This document shows positions 18,472 to 27,026 of a stretch of 64,000 nucleotides of DNA, in pieces. The notes below the pieces were generated by a model that was not told the origin of the DNA, did no database searches, and saw only the letters and a program-made list of their open reading frames with translations. How positions within the stretch are numbered: the first letter of the stretch is position 1; the number at the start of each line of letters is the position of its first letter. The DNA is from Crossiella cryophila (GTDB taxonomy: Bacteria > Actinomycetota > Actinomycetes > Mycobacteriales > Pseudonocardiaceae). Location of the stretch: NCBI RefSeq assembly GCF_014204915.1, contig NZ_JACHMH010000001.1, positions 1,116,001 through 1,180,000 on the forward strand. The letters run 5' to 3'. The translations under genes were made by a program, and so were the position numbers.

Positions 18472-20120
18472 GCGAGACGAGGCAGATGGACAAGCCGGTC
18501 CCGGCCAAGCCCCAGCCCTCACTGGCCAAGGCCAGCGGCTCGATGGCGATCGCCACCCTGGCCAGCCGGGTCACCGGGTTCCTGTCCCGGATCGTGCTGG
18601 TGGTGGTGGTCGGCTCCGGCGTGATCACCGACTCCTACCAGGTCGGCATGACCATCCCGCTGCAGGTCTACGAGCTGCTCCTGGGCGGCGTGCTGACCAG
18701 CATCATCGTGCCGCTGCTGGTGCGGGCGGAGAAGGAGGACGAGGACGGCGGCGAGGCGTACACCCAGCGCCTGCTGACCATGGCGCCGGTGATCCTGCTG
18801 GTGGCCACCGTGGTGATGGTGCTGGCCGCACCGCTGCTGACCACCATCTACGTCGACGGCAGCAGCACCAGCAAGGCCCGGCCGGACCTGGTCACCGCCT
18901 TCGCCTTCCTGCTGCTGCCGGAGATCCTCTTCTTCGGCCTCGGCGCGCTGTTCACCGCGATCCTCAACGCCCGCGGCGTGTTCGGCCTGCCGGCCTGGGC
19001 GCCGGTGTTCAACAACCTGGTCGTGCTGATCACGCTCGGCGTGTACCTGCTGGTCCCCGGTGACCCGACGATCAACCCGCTGGCCATGAGCGACCCGAAG
19101 CTGCTGGTGCTGGGCATCGGCACCACGCTGGGCATCGTGGTGCAGTCGCTGGTCGTGCTGCCCGCGATGCGCCGGGCCGGGATCAGGTTCAAGTGGCGCT
19201 GGGGCTGGGACCGCAGGCTCACCGAGTTCGGCACCCTGGCGCTGTGGATGCTGGTCTACGTGGTGCTCGGCCTGGTCGGCGTGATCGTGGTCACCCGGAT
19301 CGCCACCGCCGCCCTGCCCGGCAGCATGACCTCGTACAACCTGGCCTGGCAGCTCTTCCAGCTGCCCTACGGCATCCTCGGCTTCTCCCTGCTCACCGCG
19401 ATCATGCCGCGGATGAGCAAGGCGGCCGCGGACAACAACGTGCGCGGGGTGGTCGCCGACCTGTCCCTGGGCAGCCGCCTGCTGACCACCATGCTGCTGC
19501 CGCTGAGCGCGGGCATGACCGTGCTGGGCAGCCAGCTCGGCGTCGCGCTGTTCTTCTACGGCGCCAACACCCTCTCCAGCGCCCAGCAGATCGGCACCAC
19601 GCTGGCGGTCTCCGCGTTCGGGCTGGTGCCCTACGCGATCACCATGATGCAGCTGCGGGTGTTCTACGCGATGAAGGACGCCCGCACCCCGGCCATGCTG
19701 CAGCTGGTCACGGTGGCGGTGAAGATCGGCCTGTCCATCCTGTGCGTGCAGGTGCTCGACCCGCACACCATGGTGCTCGGCCTCGCCTTCGTGAACTCGA
19801 TGTCGTTCCTGGTGGGCGCGGTGGCAGGCAACATCTGGCTGCGGGTCCGGCTCGGCAGGCTGGAGACCGGGCGGCTGGGCCGCACCTTCGGGCTGTCCCT
19901 GGTCGGCTCGCTGCTGGGTGCGCTGACCGTGGTCCTGGTGCACACCGCGACGCTGGAGTTCGCCCCGATCGGCACCTCGCCGCGGATGATCGCCTGGATC
20001 GTCCTGATTGTCGGGAGCATGCTCGGACTGGCCGTCGCCTTCGGCTCGATGATGCTACTCAAGGTGACGGAGCTGAATCCGGCAATGTCACGGATCACCC
20101 GACTTTTGCGCCGCCGTTGA
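18468..20120 (+). CDS. murJ: Lipid II flippase MurJ (MviN)
   Basis: 550 residues with about 14 hydrophobic helices and the MOP/MATE-like fold of MurJ, which moves lipid II across the membrane for peptidoglycan synthesis. Family segments seen: ASRVTGFLSRIVLVVVVG near the N-terminus, ALFTAILNARGVFGLPAWAPVFNN, and LPYGILGFSLLTAIMPRMS. In M. tuberculosis MviN is fused to a pseudokinase and an extracellular domain; here MurJ ends in RLLRRR and these parts are a separate gene 90 bp downstream. GTG 18468 overlaps the DUF6049 stop. Confidence 0.93.
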   Translation: MSETRQMDKPVPAKPQPSLAKASGSMAIATLASRVTGFLSRIVLVVVVGSGVITDSYQVGMTIPLQVYELLLGGVLTSIIVPLLVRAEKEDEDGGEAYTQRLLTMAPVILLVATVVMVLAAPLLTTIYVDGSSTSKARPDLVTAFAFLLLPEILFFGLGALFTAILNARGVFGLPAWAPVFNNLVVLITLGVYLLVPGDPTINPLAMSDPKLLVLGIGTTLGIVVQSLVVLPAMRRAGIRFKWRWGWDRRLTEFGTLALWMLVYVVLGLVGVIVVTRIATAALPGSMTSYNLAWQLFQLPYGILGFSLLTAIMPRMSKAAADNNVRGVVADLSLGSRLLTTMLLPLSAGMTVLGSQLGVALFFYGANTLSSAQQIGTTLAVSAFGLVPYAITMMQLRVFYAMKDARTPAMLQLVTVAVKIGLSILCVQVLDPHTMVLGLAFVNSMSFLVGAVAGNIWLRVRLGRLETGRLGRTFGLSLVGSLLGALTVVLVHTATLEFAPIGTSPRMIAWIVLIVGSMLGLAVAFGSMMLLKVTELNPAMSRITRLLRRR

Positions 20121-20209
20121 CGCCCGGCTTCCCGTACCCTCGACCGGGAGCAGCAGCACACGGTCAGGGGTCGCGACCGTAGAAGACGTGCGGAACGGGA
20201 GAAAGCTCG

Positions 20210-21802
20210 GTGAGTGGGACGCCGGATTACACGGCGCCGCACGGGAATCCAGCCGGCGGCGCGGTAGGTGCTGCCGCCTTCGTTCCGGGTGCGACGCTCG
20301 GTGACGGCCGCTACCGCCTGTTGTCACTGGCGGGCCAGGATCCACGCGGCCCAGCCCAGTTCTGGCGGGCCAGGGACAACGCGCTGGGGCGTGACGTTGC
20401 TCTCACCGTGCTGATCGGCGACGCCTCGGACGAGCGCACCGCCGCCCGCTCCCGGCGCACCCTGGAACGCGCCACCCACTCCGCGGGCTTCACCCACCCC
20501 GGGGTCTCCCGGACGCTGGACGTGCTCTGGCCAGGACACGGGGTCAACCCGAGGGACGGCGTGTTCGGCATCGTGGTGGCCGAATGGACCCAGGGCACCG
20601 ATCTGCTGGACCTGATCACCGAGGGCCCACTGCCCGCGGGCACCGCCTCCCGGCTGCTGGAGCCGCTGGCCGCCGCGGTGGAGACCGCGCACCACGCCGG
20701 CCTGGTGCTGGGCGTTGACCACCCGCAACGACTGCGGGTCACCCCGGACGGCAAGCTGCGGCTGGCCTTCCCCGGCCCCAGGGCCGAGGTGACCGCCCGC
20801 GAGGACGTCCGCGGTCTCGGCGCCACCCTGTACCTGATGCTGACCTGCCGCTGGGCCCTGGACGGCGGCCCCAACGGCCTGCCGTCGGCGCCCACCGGCC
20901 CGGACGGCACCGTGGTCTCCCCGCAGACGCTGCACCCGGCCGTGCCACACGAGCTGTCCACGGTCGCCGTGCGCAGCCTGGAGGACACCAGCGTCGGCGG
21001 CCTGCGCACCGGCGCGGCCATCCTGCGGGTGCTCGAGCAGACCGCGGCCGCCGAGGCCGAGGCCGCCGCGCTGCGCGCCCAGGAGGCCGCGCTCACCGAG
21101 TCCTACCCGGCGCTGGGCAGCGACGAGGACGACAAGCGGGACGAGAAGAGCAGGCGGCGCAAGCTCGCCGTCGGCATGACGCTGCTGACCATGGCCACCG
21201 CGGGCATCCTCGCCTGGGCCGGGCTGTCGGTGATCGGCATGTTCTCCACCCCGGAGACCCGTTCCGGCCCCACCGTGGCGCTCACGCCCACCACGCCCCC
21301 GCCGCCGGGTCAGACCAGCAGCACCCAGCCGAGCACGCCGCAGAGCGAGCAGCCCCAGTCCGGTGGCACCGTCGATGTGGCCAGCGTGAACGTCTACAAC
21401 GTGCAGGGCGAGCCGGACAACCCGCACCGGATCAAGCGGGTGGTCGACGGCGATCCGCGCTCGACCTGGAAGACCATGACCTACCGGCAGCAGTTCCCCA
21501 GGGGCAAGCCGGGCGTGGGCATCATGATCACCCTGGCCGAGGCGGCCAAGCTGGCCAAGGTGGTCATCGACTCGCCGAGTGCCGGCACCAAGATCGAGGT
21601 GCGCAGCGCGCCCTCTGGCAGCGCCGATCTGGACGAGACCACGGTGCTGGGCACCGGGACCCTGCAGAAGGGCGACACCGAGATCAGCCTGGAAGCCGGT
21701 GACGCCACGAAGTTCGTGTTGCTGTGGATCACCGGTCTGGGTGGCAGCGGCGACCGCAACGTCTCCGAGCTGTCCGAGCTGACCTTCGTCCGTGCCGGGT
21801 GA
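20210..21802 (+). CDS. Pseudokinase with extracytoplasmic discoidin-like domain (split MviN C-terminus)
   Basis: 530 residues: a kinase-like domain (about 25-270), one membrane helix (LLTMATAGILAWAGLSVIGMF, about 325-345), a Pro/Thr linker, and a C-terminal beta-sandwich domain (about 380-528) resembling the carbohydrate-binding part of MviN. The kinase fold lacks catalysis: the VAIK Lys is Thr (VALTVLI), the HRD loop reads GVDHPQRLRV and DFG reads FPG. In mycobacteria PknB phosphorylates this pseudokinase and FhaA then binds it to slow lipid II flipping. GTG 20210 follows GGGAGAAAG, and a TACCCT promoter-like element is at about 20136. Confidence 0.88.
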   Translation: MSGTPDYTAPHGNPAGGAVGAAAFVPGATLGDGRYRLLSLAGQDPRGPAQFWRARDNALGRDVALTVLIGDASDERTAARSRRTLERATHSAGFTHPGVSRTLDVLWPGHGVNPRDGVFGIVVAEWTQGTDLLDLITEGPLPAGTASRLLEPLAAAVETAHHAGLVLGVDHPQRLRVTPDGKLRLAFPGPRAEVTAREDVRGLGATLYLMLTCRWALDGGPNGLPSAPTGPDGTVVSPQTLHPAVPHELSTVAVRSLEDTSVGGLRTGAAILRVLEQTAAAEAEAAALRAQEAALTESYPALGSDEDDKRDEKSRRRKLAVGMTLLTMATAGILAWAGLSVIGMFSTPETRSGPTVALTPTTPPPPGQTSSTQPSTPQSEQPQSGGTVDVASVNVYNVQGEPDNPHRIKRVVDGDPRSTWKTMTYRQQFPRGKPGVGIMITLAEAAKLAKVVIDSPSAGTKIEVRSAPSGSADLDETTVLGTGTLQKGDTEISLEAGDATKFVLLWITGLGGSGDRNVSELSELTFVRAG

Positions 21803-21833
21803 ACGCCCGTCATAGGCACGGATGAGCTGACGC

Positions 21834-21839
21834 TATTCT
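21834..21839 (+). promoter_or_regulatory. -10 element of a leaderless promoter (sigM)
   Basis: TATTCT, then CTGCCGC (7 nt), then GTG at 21847. The gap to the previous gene is only 44 bp, with no ribosome-binding site before the GTG. Confidence 0.55.
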
Positions 21840-21846
21840 CTGCCGC

Positions 21847-22464
21847 GTGACAGCCGCGGCTAGCTCGGACGGGGACCTCATAGCGGCCCATGCTGCCGGC
21901 GACCCACACGCGTTCACCGAGCTCGTGCGGCGTCATCGGGATCGCATGTGGGCGGTGGCCCTGCGGACATTGCGTGATCCGGAGGAAGCGGCCGATGCGC
22001 TGCAGGAGGCGTTCATCTCCGCCTTCCGCGCCGCGGCCTCCTTCCGTGCCGAGTCACAGGTCTCCACCTGGTTGCACCGGATCGTGGTGAACGCATGCCT
22101 CGACCGGGTGAGGCGCCGCCAGGCCCGGCCGACCGTGCCGATGCCCGAGGAGCCGCACCGCGAACCGGTGGCGCCCAGGGACGTGATGGACGAGCGGGTC
22201 ACCTCGCTGGCCGTCCAGGACGCCCTCGCCGAACTGCCCGAGGAGCAGCGCGCGCCGATCATCCTGGTGGACGTGCAGGGATACTCGGTAGCCGAGTCCG
22301 CGCAGATCCTGGGGATCGCCGAAGGTACCGTGAAGAGCAGATGTGCTCGCGGTAGGGCGAAGCTGGCGAAACTTCTCGGGCACCTGCGGAACCCCGATGC
22401 AAGTGCGAACGTCTCACCTGACGCTGGAGCAATGGCACCGCGGCGTCCACGGGAGGGACGATGA
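21847..22464 (+). CDS. sigM: ECF RNA polymerase sigma factor SigM
   Basis: 205 residues. Sigma region 2 is at about residues 20-90 (FTELVRRHRDRMWAVALRTL, EEAADALQEAFISAFRAAASF, VSTWLHRIVVNACLDRVRRR). Region 4 is at about 120-180 (LAELPEEQRAPIILVD, YSVAESAQILGIAEGTVKSR). Gene order murJ-pseudokinase-sigM-antisigma-trxB-trxA equals that of Rv3910-Rv3914, so SigM is the likely orthologue. In mycobacteria SigM controls surface and secreted products late in growth. Its stop overlaps the anti-sigma start (ATGA). Confidence 0.92.
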   Translation: MTAAASSDGDLIAAHAAGDPHAFTELVRRHRDRMWAVALRTLRDPEEAADALQEAFISAFRAAASFRAESQVSTWLHRIVVNACLDRVRRRQARPTVPMPEEPHREPVAPRDVMDERVTSLAVQDALAELPEEQRAPIILVDVQGYSVAESAQILGIAEGTVKSRCARGRAKLAKLLGHLRNPDASANVSPDAGAMAPRRPREGR

Positions 22465-23273
22465 CCACCAACGAGCGCCGGCCCGGTGTGCCGGACGGCC
22501 CGCCGTGGTCTGTTGATCTCATCGCCGATCTGCACGCCGGGGTCCTCGACCCCGCTGTGGCCGCGCAACTGCGACCCAGGATCGAGGCCGACCCGGAAGC
22601 CCGGGAGATCCTCGCCGCGCTGGATGAGACGCAGGCCGAACTCGCCGCCCTGCCCCCGCTGCGGATGCCCGAGCACGTGGCGAGCCGGATCGAGGCCGCG
22701 ATCGAGAACGAGGTGCGGCTGGCCATGGCCGCCCGCCCCGGCGCGGCCCCGCTGGCCCCGCCCGCACCCCCTCAGTTCCACCAGCAGCCACCGCAGCCGC
22801 AGCCCATGGCCCAGGTGGTCGACCTTGCGTCCGCCCGCCGCAGGCGCAACAAGACCATCGGATGGGGCATCGGCGCGGTGGTCGGCCTGGCCGCGGCCAC
22901 CGGACTGATCTTCGCCACGCTGCCGGGCCAGGCGCCGACCGTCGGCACCGCCCAGCCCACCAGCGCCGTGACCACCCCGTCCGCCCCCGATGGCGGGGTG
23001 CTGGCGCTGAAGGGTTCGGACCTGGACGGCAAGTCGGTGCCAGGAGGCATCGCCGGGTCCAAGGACTACGGACCGTTCACCGACCCGGCCAAGCTGAAGG
23101 CCTGCCTGGCCACCCACAACACGGGCGGGTTCGCCCAGCTGGCCGCGCGCCAGATCACCCTCGACGGCAAGCCGGGCGTGCTGCTGCTGATGAGCAACAA
23201 ACCCGGTCAGCAGCGGATCCTGGTGGTCAGCGCGGACTGCTCGGTGTTGAAGGACACGACCGTCGGCAGGTAG
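22461..23273 (+). CDS. Membrane anti-sigma factor for SigM
   Basis: 270 residues. The cytosolic N-terminal part (about 15-80) is helical and acidic (DLHAGVLDPAVAAQLRPRIEADPEAREILAALDETQ), fitting the sigma-binding fold of RsmA-type anti-sigma factors. A Pro-rich linker and a basic stop (ARRRRNK) precede a single membrane helix (about 133-155), followed by an extracytoplasmic sensor domain with two Cys. No HxxxCxxC zinc motif is present, so it is not a ZAS thiol sensor. Coupling to sigM by the ATGA overlap and the Rv3911-Rv3912 order support the call. Confidence 0.85.
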   Translation: MTTNERRPGVPDGPPWSVDLIADLHAGVLDPAVAAQLRPRIEADPEAREILAALDETQAELAALPPLRMPEHVASRIEAAIENEVRLAMAARPGAAPLAPPAPPQFHQQPPQPQPMAQVVDLASARRRRNKTIGWGIGAVVGLAAATGLIFATLPGQAPTVGTAQPTSAVTTPSAPDGGVLALKGSDLDGKSVPGGIAGSKDYGPFTDPAKLKACLATHNTGGFAQLAARQITLDGKPGVLLLMSNKPGQQRILVVSADCSVLKDTTVGR

Positions 23274-23298
23274 TTCGGATGTGACGTCGCAGTCACCT

Positions 23299-23325
23299 GG
23301 GAACAGCCGCACCTAGGATCGCGTT
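23299..23325 (+). promoter_or_regulatory. SigR/SigH-type thiol-stress promoter of trxB-trxA
   Basis: GGGAAC (23299-23304), exactly 18 nt, then GTT (23323-23325), the GGGAAY-N18-GTT pattern of Streptomyces SigR and mycobacterial SigH promoters, which classically drive trxBA. A housekeeping-type -10, TAGGAT (23314-23319), lies within it and could give a second start. Supports disulfide-stress induction of the thioredoxin system. Confidence 0.75.
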
Positions 23326-23400
23326 GTGCCGGTACGAAGCCGGCATACGTCGACTCAGGCCTCGGAGGTCCCCAGGTGTCATCGCAGGTACGCAACCTGA
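23326..23400 (+). CDS. Possible 24-codon upstream ORF overlapping trxB start
   Basis: GTG at 23326 lies 6 nt after TAGGAT and reads 24 codons ([11 protein letters not shown]... ending RCHRRYAT) to a stop at 23400, overlapping trxB in another frame by 25 bp. If the housekeeping start is used it would be a leaderless frame with terminating ribosomes near the trxB start. One Cys codon is present. Could equally be fortuitous; only position supports it. Confidence 0.25.
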   Translation: MPVRSRHTSTQASEVPRCHRRYAT

Positions 23401-24341
23401 TCGTGGTGGGCTCCGGCCCAGCGGGATACACCGCGGCCACCTACGCGGCGCGGGCGCAGCTCAACCCCCTGGTCTTCGAGGGCACCCAGTTCGGCGGCGC
23501 GCTGATGACCACCACCGAGGTGGAGAACTACCCGGGGTTCAAGGACGGGATCATGGGTCCCGACCTGATGGAGCAGATGCGTGCCCAGGCCGAGCGCTTC
23601 GGCGCCGAGCTGCGGGCCGAGGACGTCGAGGCCGTTGACCTGTCCGGGCCGGTCAAGACGGTCACCGCGAACGGGGTCACCTACCAGGCCAAGTCCGTGG
23701 TGCTGGCCATGGGCGCGGCAGCCCGCTACCTGGACGTGCCCGGTGAGCAGCGCCTGCTCGGCCGCGGCGTGTCCGCCTGCGCCACCTGCGACGGGTTCTT
23801 CTTCCGCGACCAGGACATCGCCGTGATCGGCGGTGGCGACTCCGCGATGGAGGAGGCCACCTTCCTGACCAGGTTCGCCCGGTCGGTGACGATCATCCAC
23901 CGGCGGCAGGAGTTCCGCGCCTCCAAGATCATGCTGGAGCGGGCCCGCGCCAACGAGAAGATCCGCTGGCTGCTGGACACCAAGGTCACCGAGGTGATCG
24001 GGGAGACCTCCGTCACCGGTGTGCGGGTGCAGAGCACCGTCACCGGCGAGGAGACCGTGCTGCCGCTGACCGGCTTCTTCGTCGCGGTCGGCCACGACCC
24101 GCGCTCGGCGCTGGTCAAGGACCAGATCACCACCGACGACGAGGGCTACGTGCGGGTCGCCGCGCCGGGCACCGCCACCAACATCGACGGCGTGTTCGCC
24201 GCTGGCGACCTGGTCGACCACACCTACCGCCAGGCGATCACCGCCGCGGGCTCCGGCTGCGCCGCGGCCATGGACGCCGAGCGCTGGCTGGCCAGGCAGG
24301 AAGCCGAACCGGAGACCGTCGCAGCGGCCGCGAGCCACTGA
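23376..24341 (+). CDS. trxB: Thioredoxin reductase
   Basis: 321 residues, an FAD/NADPH enzyme that reduces thioredoxin. FAD-binding [16 protein letters not shown] is at about residues 9-24. The redox CATC motif (Cys 135 and 138) is in [28 protein letters not shown], with the NADPH-binding [10 protein letters not shown] next to it. The FAD C-terminal motif is [10 protein letters not shown]. The GTG start follows GGAGGTCCCCAG. It forms an operon with trxA and is preceded by a SigR/SigH-type promoter. Confidence 0.96.
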   Translation: MSSQVRNLIVVGSGPAGYTAATYAARAQLNPLVFEGTQFGGALMTTTEVENYPGFKDGIMGPDLMEQMRAQAERFGAELRAEDVEAVDLSGPVKTVTANGVTYQAKSVVLAMGAAARYLDVPGEQRLLGRGVSACATCDGFFFRDQDIAVIGGGDSAMEEATFLTRFARSVTIIHRRQEFRASKIMLERARANEKIRWLLDTKVTEVIGETSVTGVRVQSTVTGEETVLPLTGFFVAVGHDPRSALVKDQITTDDEGYVRVAAPGTATNIDGVFAAGDLVDHTYRQAITAAGSGCAAAMDAERWLARQEAEPETVAAAASH

Positions 24342-24388
24342 GCACCCCCGCAGACCCGAATCACCTGCCCCACAACCAAGGAGTGACG

Positions 24389-24715
24389 ATGGGCAACAAC
24401 ACCAAGGTCGTGTCCGACGCGACTTTCGTCGAGGACGTCCTGCAGAGCGAGAAGCCAGTGCTGGTGGACTTCTGGGCGACCTGGTGTGGACCGTGCAAGA
24501 TGGTCGCCCCGGTGCTCGACGAGATCGCGGGCGAGCACGCCGACAAGATCACCATCGTCAAGCTCGACATCGACGCCAACCCGGCGACCGCACGGGACTA
24601 CCAGATCATGTCGGTGCCGACCATGATGCTCTTCCAGGGCGGCAAGCCGGTGAAGACCATCGTGGGCGCCAAGCCCAAGGCGGCGATCCTCACCGACCTG
24701 CGCGACGTGATCTGA
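24389..24715 (+). CDS. trxA: Thioredoxin
   Basis: 108 residues with the thioredoxin fold: VLVDFWATWCGPCKMVAPVL (Cys 33 and 36), the cis-Pro loop SVPTMMLF, and the C-terminal helix. It is the electron carrier for disulfide reduction in the cytoplasm and the substrate of the adjacent TrxB. ATG 24389 is chosen over the in-frame GTG at 24383 because AAGGAG sits 5 nt before it. Corresponds to trxC (Rv3914). Confidence 0.96.
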   Translation: MGNNTKVVSDATFVEDVLQSEKPVLVDFWATWCGPCKMVAPVLDEIAGEHADKITIVKLDIDANPATARDYQIMSVPTMMLFQGGKPVKTIVGAKPKAAILTDLRDVI

Positions 24716-24800
24716 GTCCTATGCCGGGTACCACGCCAATGCCCTGACCTGTGCGATGAGTCAGTTCAGGTGAACCTGGCGTAAAGTCCCCTGCTGGATC

Positions 24801-24888
24801 GTGCAACCCCGGTTCGCGGTTCTTCGTCATCCTGCTGAGTGGTTCTGCCACCAGGACGACGGATCCGAGATCCGGGGTTGTGCTTTTT
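24801..24888 (+). terminator. Long branched stem-loop with T tract after trxA
   Basis: Outer stem 24801-24812 with 24872-24883 (nine Watson-Crick pairs CAACCCCGG/CCGGGGTTG, plus three further pairs of which two are G-U), an internal loop, a middle stem 24825-24834 with 24852-24861 (9 of 10 pairs), an apical GTGG/CCAC stem, then TTTTT. It ends like an intrinsic terminator for trxBA but is about 85 nt and three-tiered, larger than normal, so it could also be a stable 3'-end RNA. The rest of the 295-bp gap between trxA and cwlM shows no gene. Confidence 0.65.
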
Positions 24889-25010
24889 GGTGGCCGAACG
24901 ACTGCTGGGAGTAGCCCCGCACGTGGCTGCTCGGACCGCAAGGCACAATAGGACGTCTCTAACTGTGCGCCGAAACGAATTTTCCGGCGCCCGAGTCATG
25001 CGAGGGGTGC

Positions 25011-26165
25011 ATGCTGCTGCTCCGCCGGGGTGATGACGGTCCAGCCGTCGCCGAGATCCGGGCGACTCTCGTGAAGCTGGGGCTGCTACCGGCCACCAAC
25101 GGCCACGCCAGGCCCACGAACTTCGATGGCGAGGTCGAGCACGCAGTCCGCTCTTTCCAGCAGCAACGCGGGCTGATCACGGACGGCATCGTCGGCCCCA
25201 ACACCTACCGCGCGCTCACCGATGCCCGCTGGCAGCTCGGTGACCGCAACCTGGCCTACCTGATCTCCCAGCCGATGAGCGGCGACGATGTGCTCACGCT
25301 GCAGCAGCGACTGCTGGAGCTGGGCTTCAACGCCGGCCGCGCGGACGGTCTCTTCGGCCACCAGACCGAGCACGCGCTGCGCAACTTCCAGCGCGACTAC
25401 GGCCTGGCCGTGGACGGCATGTGCGGACCGGGCACGCTGCGCGCACTGCGCCAGCTCGCGCCCAAGGTCCGCGGCGGCCGTCCGGTCTTCCTGCGTGAGC
25501 AGGAACACCTGCACCGGTCCGGCCCGCGCCTGTCCGGCAAGCGGATCGTGATCGACCCCGGTCACGGTGGCGGCGACCGGGGCATCGTGGTGGACGGGGT
25601 GGCCGAGGCCGACCTGATGTGGGACCTGGCCAGGCGGCTGGAGGGCCGCATGGTGGCCACCGGCATGGAGGCCCTGCTGGCCAGGGGTCCGCAGGTGTGC
25701 CCGCCGGAGTCCGACCGCGCCCAGTTCGCCAACAACGCCAACGCGGACCTGTTCCTGTCCCTGCACTCGGACGCGAACGCCTCCCCGCACGCCCGCGGCG
25801 TGGCCACCTTCCACTTCGGCAGCAGTGGCCACGGCACCAGCTCCACCGTCGGTGAGGCCCTGGCCGGCTTCATCCAGCGCGAGCTGACCGCCCGCACCGG
25901 CATGCTGGACTGCGGCACCCACCCCAAGACCTGGGACTCGCTGCGGCTGACCCGCTGCACCGCGGTCCGGGTGGAGACCGGTTACCTGACCAACCCGGAG
26001 GACCGCCGCAGGCTGCTCGACCCGGCGTTCCGGGACGTGGTGGCCGAGGGCATCCTGGTCGCGGTGAAGCGGCTGTACCTGCTGGGCAAGAACGACCAGC
26101 CCACCGGCACCTTCACCTTCGACGACCTGCTCAAGTACGAGCTGTCCAAGGCCGAGACGGCCTGA
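25011..26165 (+). CDS. cwlM: CwlM-like regulator: peptidoglycan-binding and amidase_3 domains
   Basis: 384 residues, no signal peptide. Two peptidoglycan-binding repeats at about 5-65 (FDGEVEHAVRSFQQQRGLITDGIVG) and 80-140 (FGHQTEHALRNFQRDYGLAVDG) precede an N-acetylmuramoyl-L-alanine amidase_3 domain (about 175-360). The Zn ligands and catalytic Glu are kept: DPGHGG, VAEADL, SLHSDA and VETGYLTN. In mycobacteria CwlM is cytoplasmic, is phosphorylated by PknB, and activates MurA; the same gene position and missing signal peptide support that role. The C-terminal TGTFTF segment offers Thr phosphosites (inference). GAGGGG precedes the ATG. Confidence 0.9.
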   Translation: MLLLRRGDDGPAVAEIRATLVKLGLLPATNGHARPTNFDGEVEHAVRSFQQQRGLITDGIVGPNTYRALTDARWQLGDRNLAYLISQPMSGDDVLTLQQRLLELGFNAGRADGLFGHQTEHALRNFQRDYGLAVDGMCGPGTLRALRQLAPKVRGGRPVFLREQEHLHRSGPRLSGKRIVIDPGHGGGDRGIVVDGVAEADLMWDLARRLEGRMVATGMEALLARGPQVCPPESDRAQFANNANADLFLSLHSDANASPHARGVATFHFGSSGHGTSSTVGEALAGFIQRELTARTGMLDCGTHPKTWDSLRLTRCTAVRVETGYLTNPEDRRRLLDPAFRDVVAEGILVAVKRLYLLGKNDQPTGTFTFDDLLKYELSKAETA

Positions 26166-26173
26166 CCCCAGCC

Positions 26174-26220
26174 ACGAGAAAGGCCCCCGCCCGGTTTCCC
26201 GGGTCGGGGGCCTTTCTCGT
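26174..26220. terminator. Bidirectional terminator between cwlM and GNAT gene
   Basis: A perfect 16-bp inverted repeat (26174-26189 with 26205-26220) extended by an inner CCCGG/CCGGG, lying between two convergent stop codons. The stem foot has CTTTCTCG on either strand. Confidence 0.85.
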
Positions 26221-26225
26221 ACGTC

Positions 26226-26864
26226 TCAGACGGGCCGGAAGCTCGGTTCCTTGGTCCCGGCGGTGGCACTGATGGAAACCGTGCCCAGCAGCCGCTCCAG
26301 CGCTGCCTCCACGTCTTCCTTCCAGGTCAGCGCGGTCCGCAGTTCCAGGCGCATCCGCGGCCACTTGGGATGCGGGCGCACGGTCTTGAACCCGACGCTG
26401 AGCAGGAAGTCCGCCGGCAGCACGCAGTTGGGCTCATCCGGGGTGGCATCGCCGAAGGCCTCGATCGCCTTGACCCCACGCCGGGTCAGGTCCTTGGCCA
26501 CCGCCTGCACCAGCACCCGGCCCAGACCGCCACCGGTGAACTCGGGCAGCACCTGCAACGCGGTGATCAGCACCGCGTCCGGACTGGCCGGTGAGGTGGG
26601 GAAGGTGGAGGCCCTTGGCACCACGCTGGGCGGGGCATAGAGCACATGCCCGGCGGGCACCCCGTCGGCGTAGATGATCCGGCCGCAGGAACCCCACTCC
26701 AGCAGGACCGCGGAGATCCAGGCTTCCTTGTCGAATTCGGTCTGGCCGAACTCCTCTGACTGCTCCTTCATATGCGGAGCCAGCTCCCAGAACACACAGC
26801 CCCGGGAATGCCGGGACAGGTGGTCGAGGTTGTCCAGCGTGACGCCGACTACGCGTCGCGACAC
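26226..26864 (-). CDS. GNAT-family N-acetyltransferase
   Basis: About 212 residues. The acetyl-CoA binding motif is in ITALQVLPEFTGGGLGRVLVQAVAKDLTRRGVKAIEAFG (about residues 105-145), with the Q/R-x-x-G-x-G/A pattern as GGGLGR. Position next to cwlM and before parB matches Rv3916c, a conserved acetyltransferase of unknown substrate. The start is GTG 26864, preceded by GGGAGG 4 nt away; a longer frame upstream has no such site. Divergent from the aminotransferase gene. Confidence 0.85.
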   Translation of the reverse strand: MSRRVVGVTLDNLDHLSRHSRGCVFWELAPHMKEQSEEFGQTEFDKEAWISAVLLEWGSCGRIIYADGVPAGHVLYAPPSVVPRASTFPTSPASPDAVLITALQVLPEFTGGGLGRVLVQAVAKDLTRRGVKAIEAFGDATPDEPNCVLPADFLLSVGFKTVRPHPKWPRMRLELRTALTWKEDVEAALERLLGTVSISATAGTKEPSFRPV

Positions 26865-27026
26865 CTGACCTCCCAGCAAGAACGGCATGCCCGCGCACCA
26901 CGGGCACCGTGAACCAGCATAGGCGCAGCGCACCGGCTTCGACAGGGAGGCCGGATCACACTCGGCGCCATCGCTCCTGCCGGCGGCCTAGACTGACTCG
27001 GACGATCGCCGATACCGGAGCGCGCC

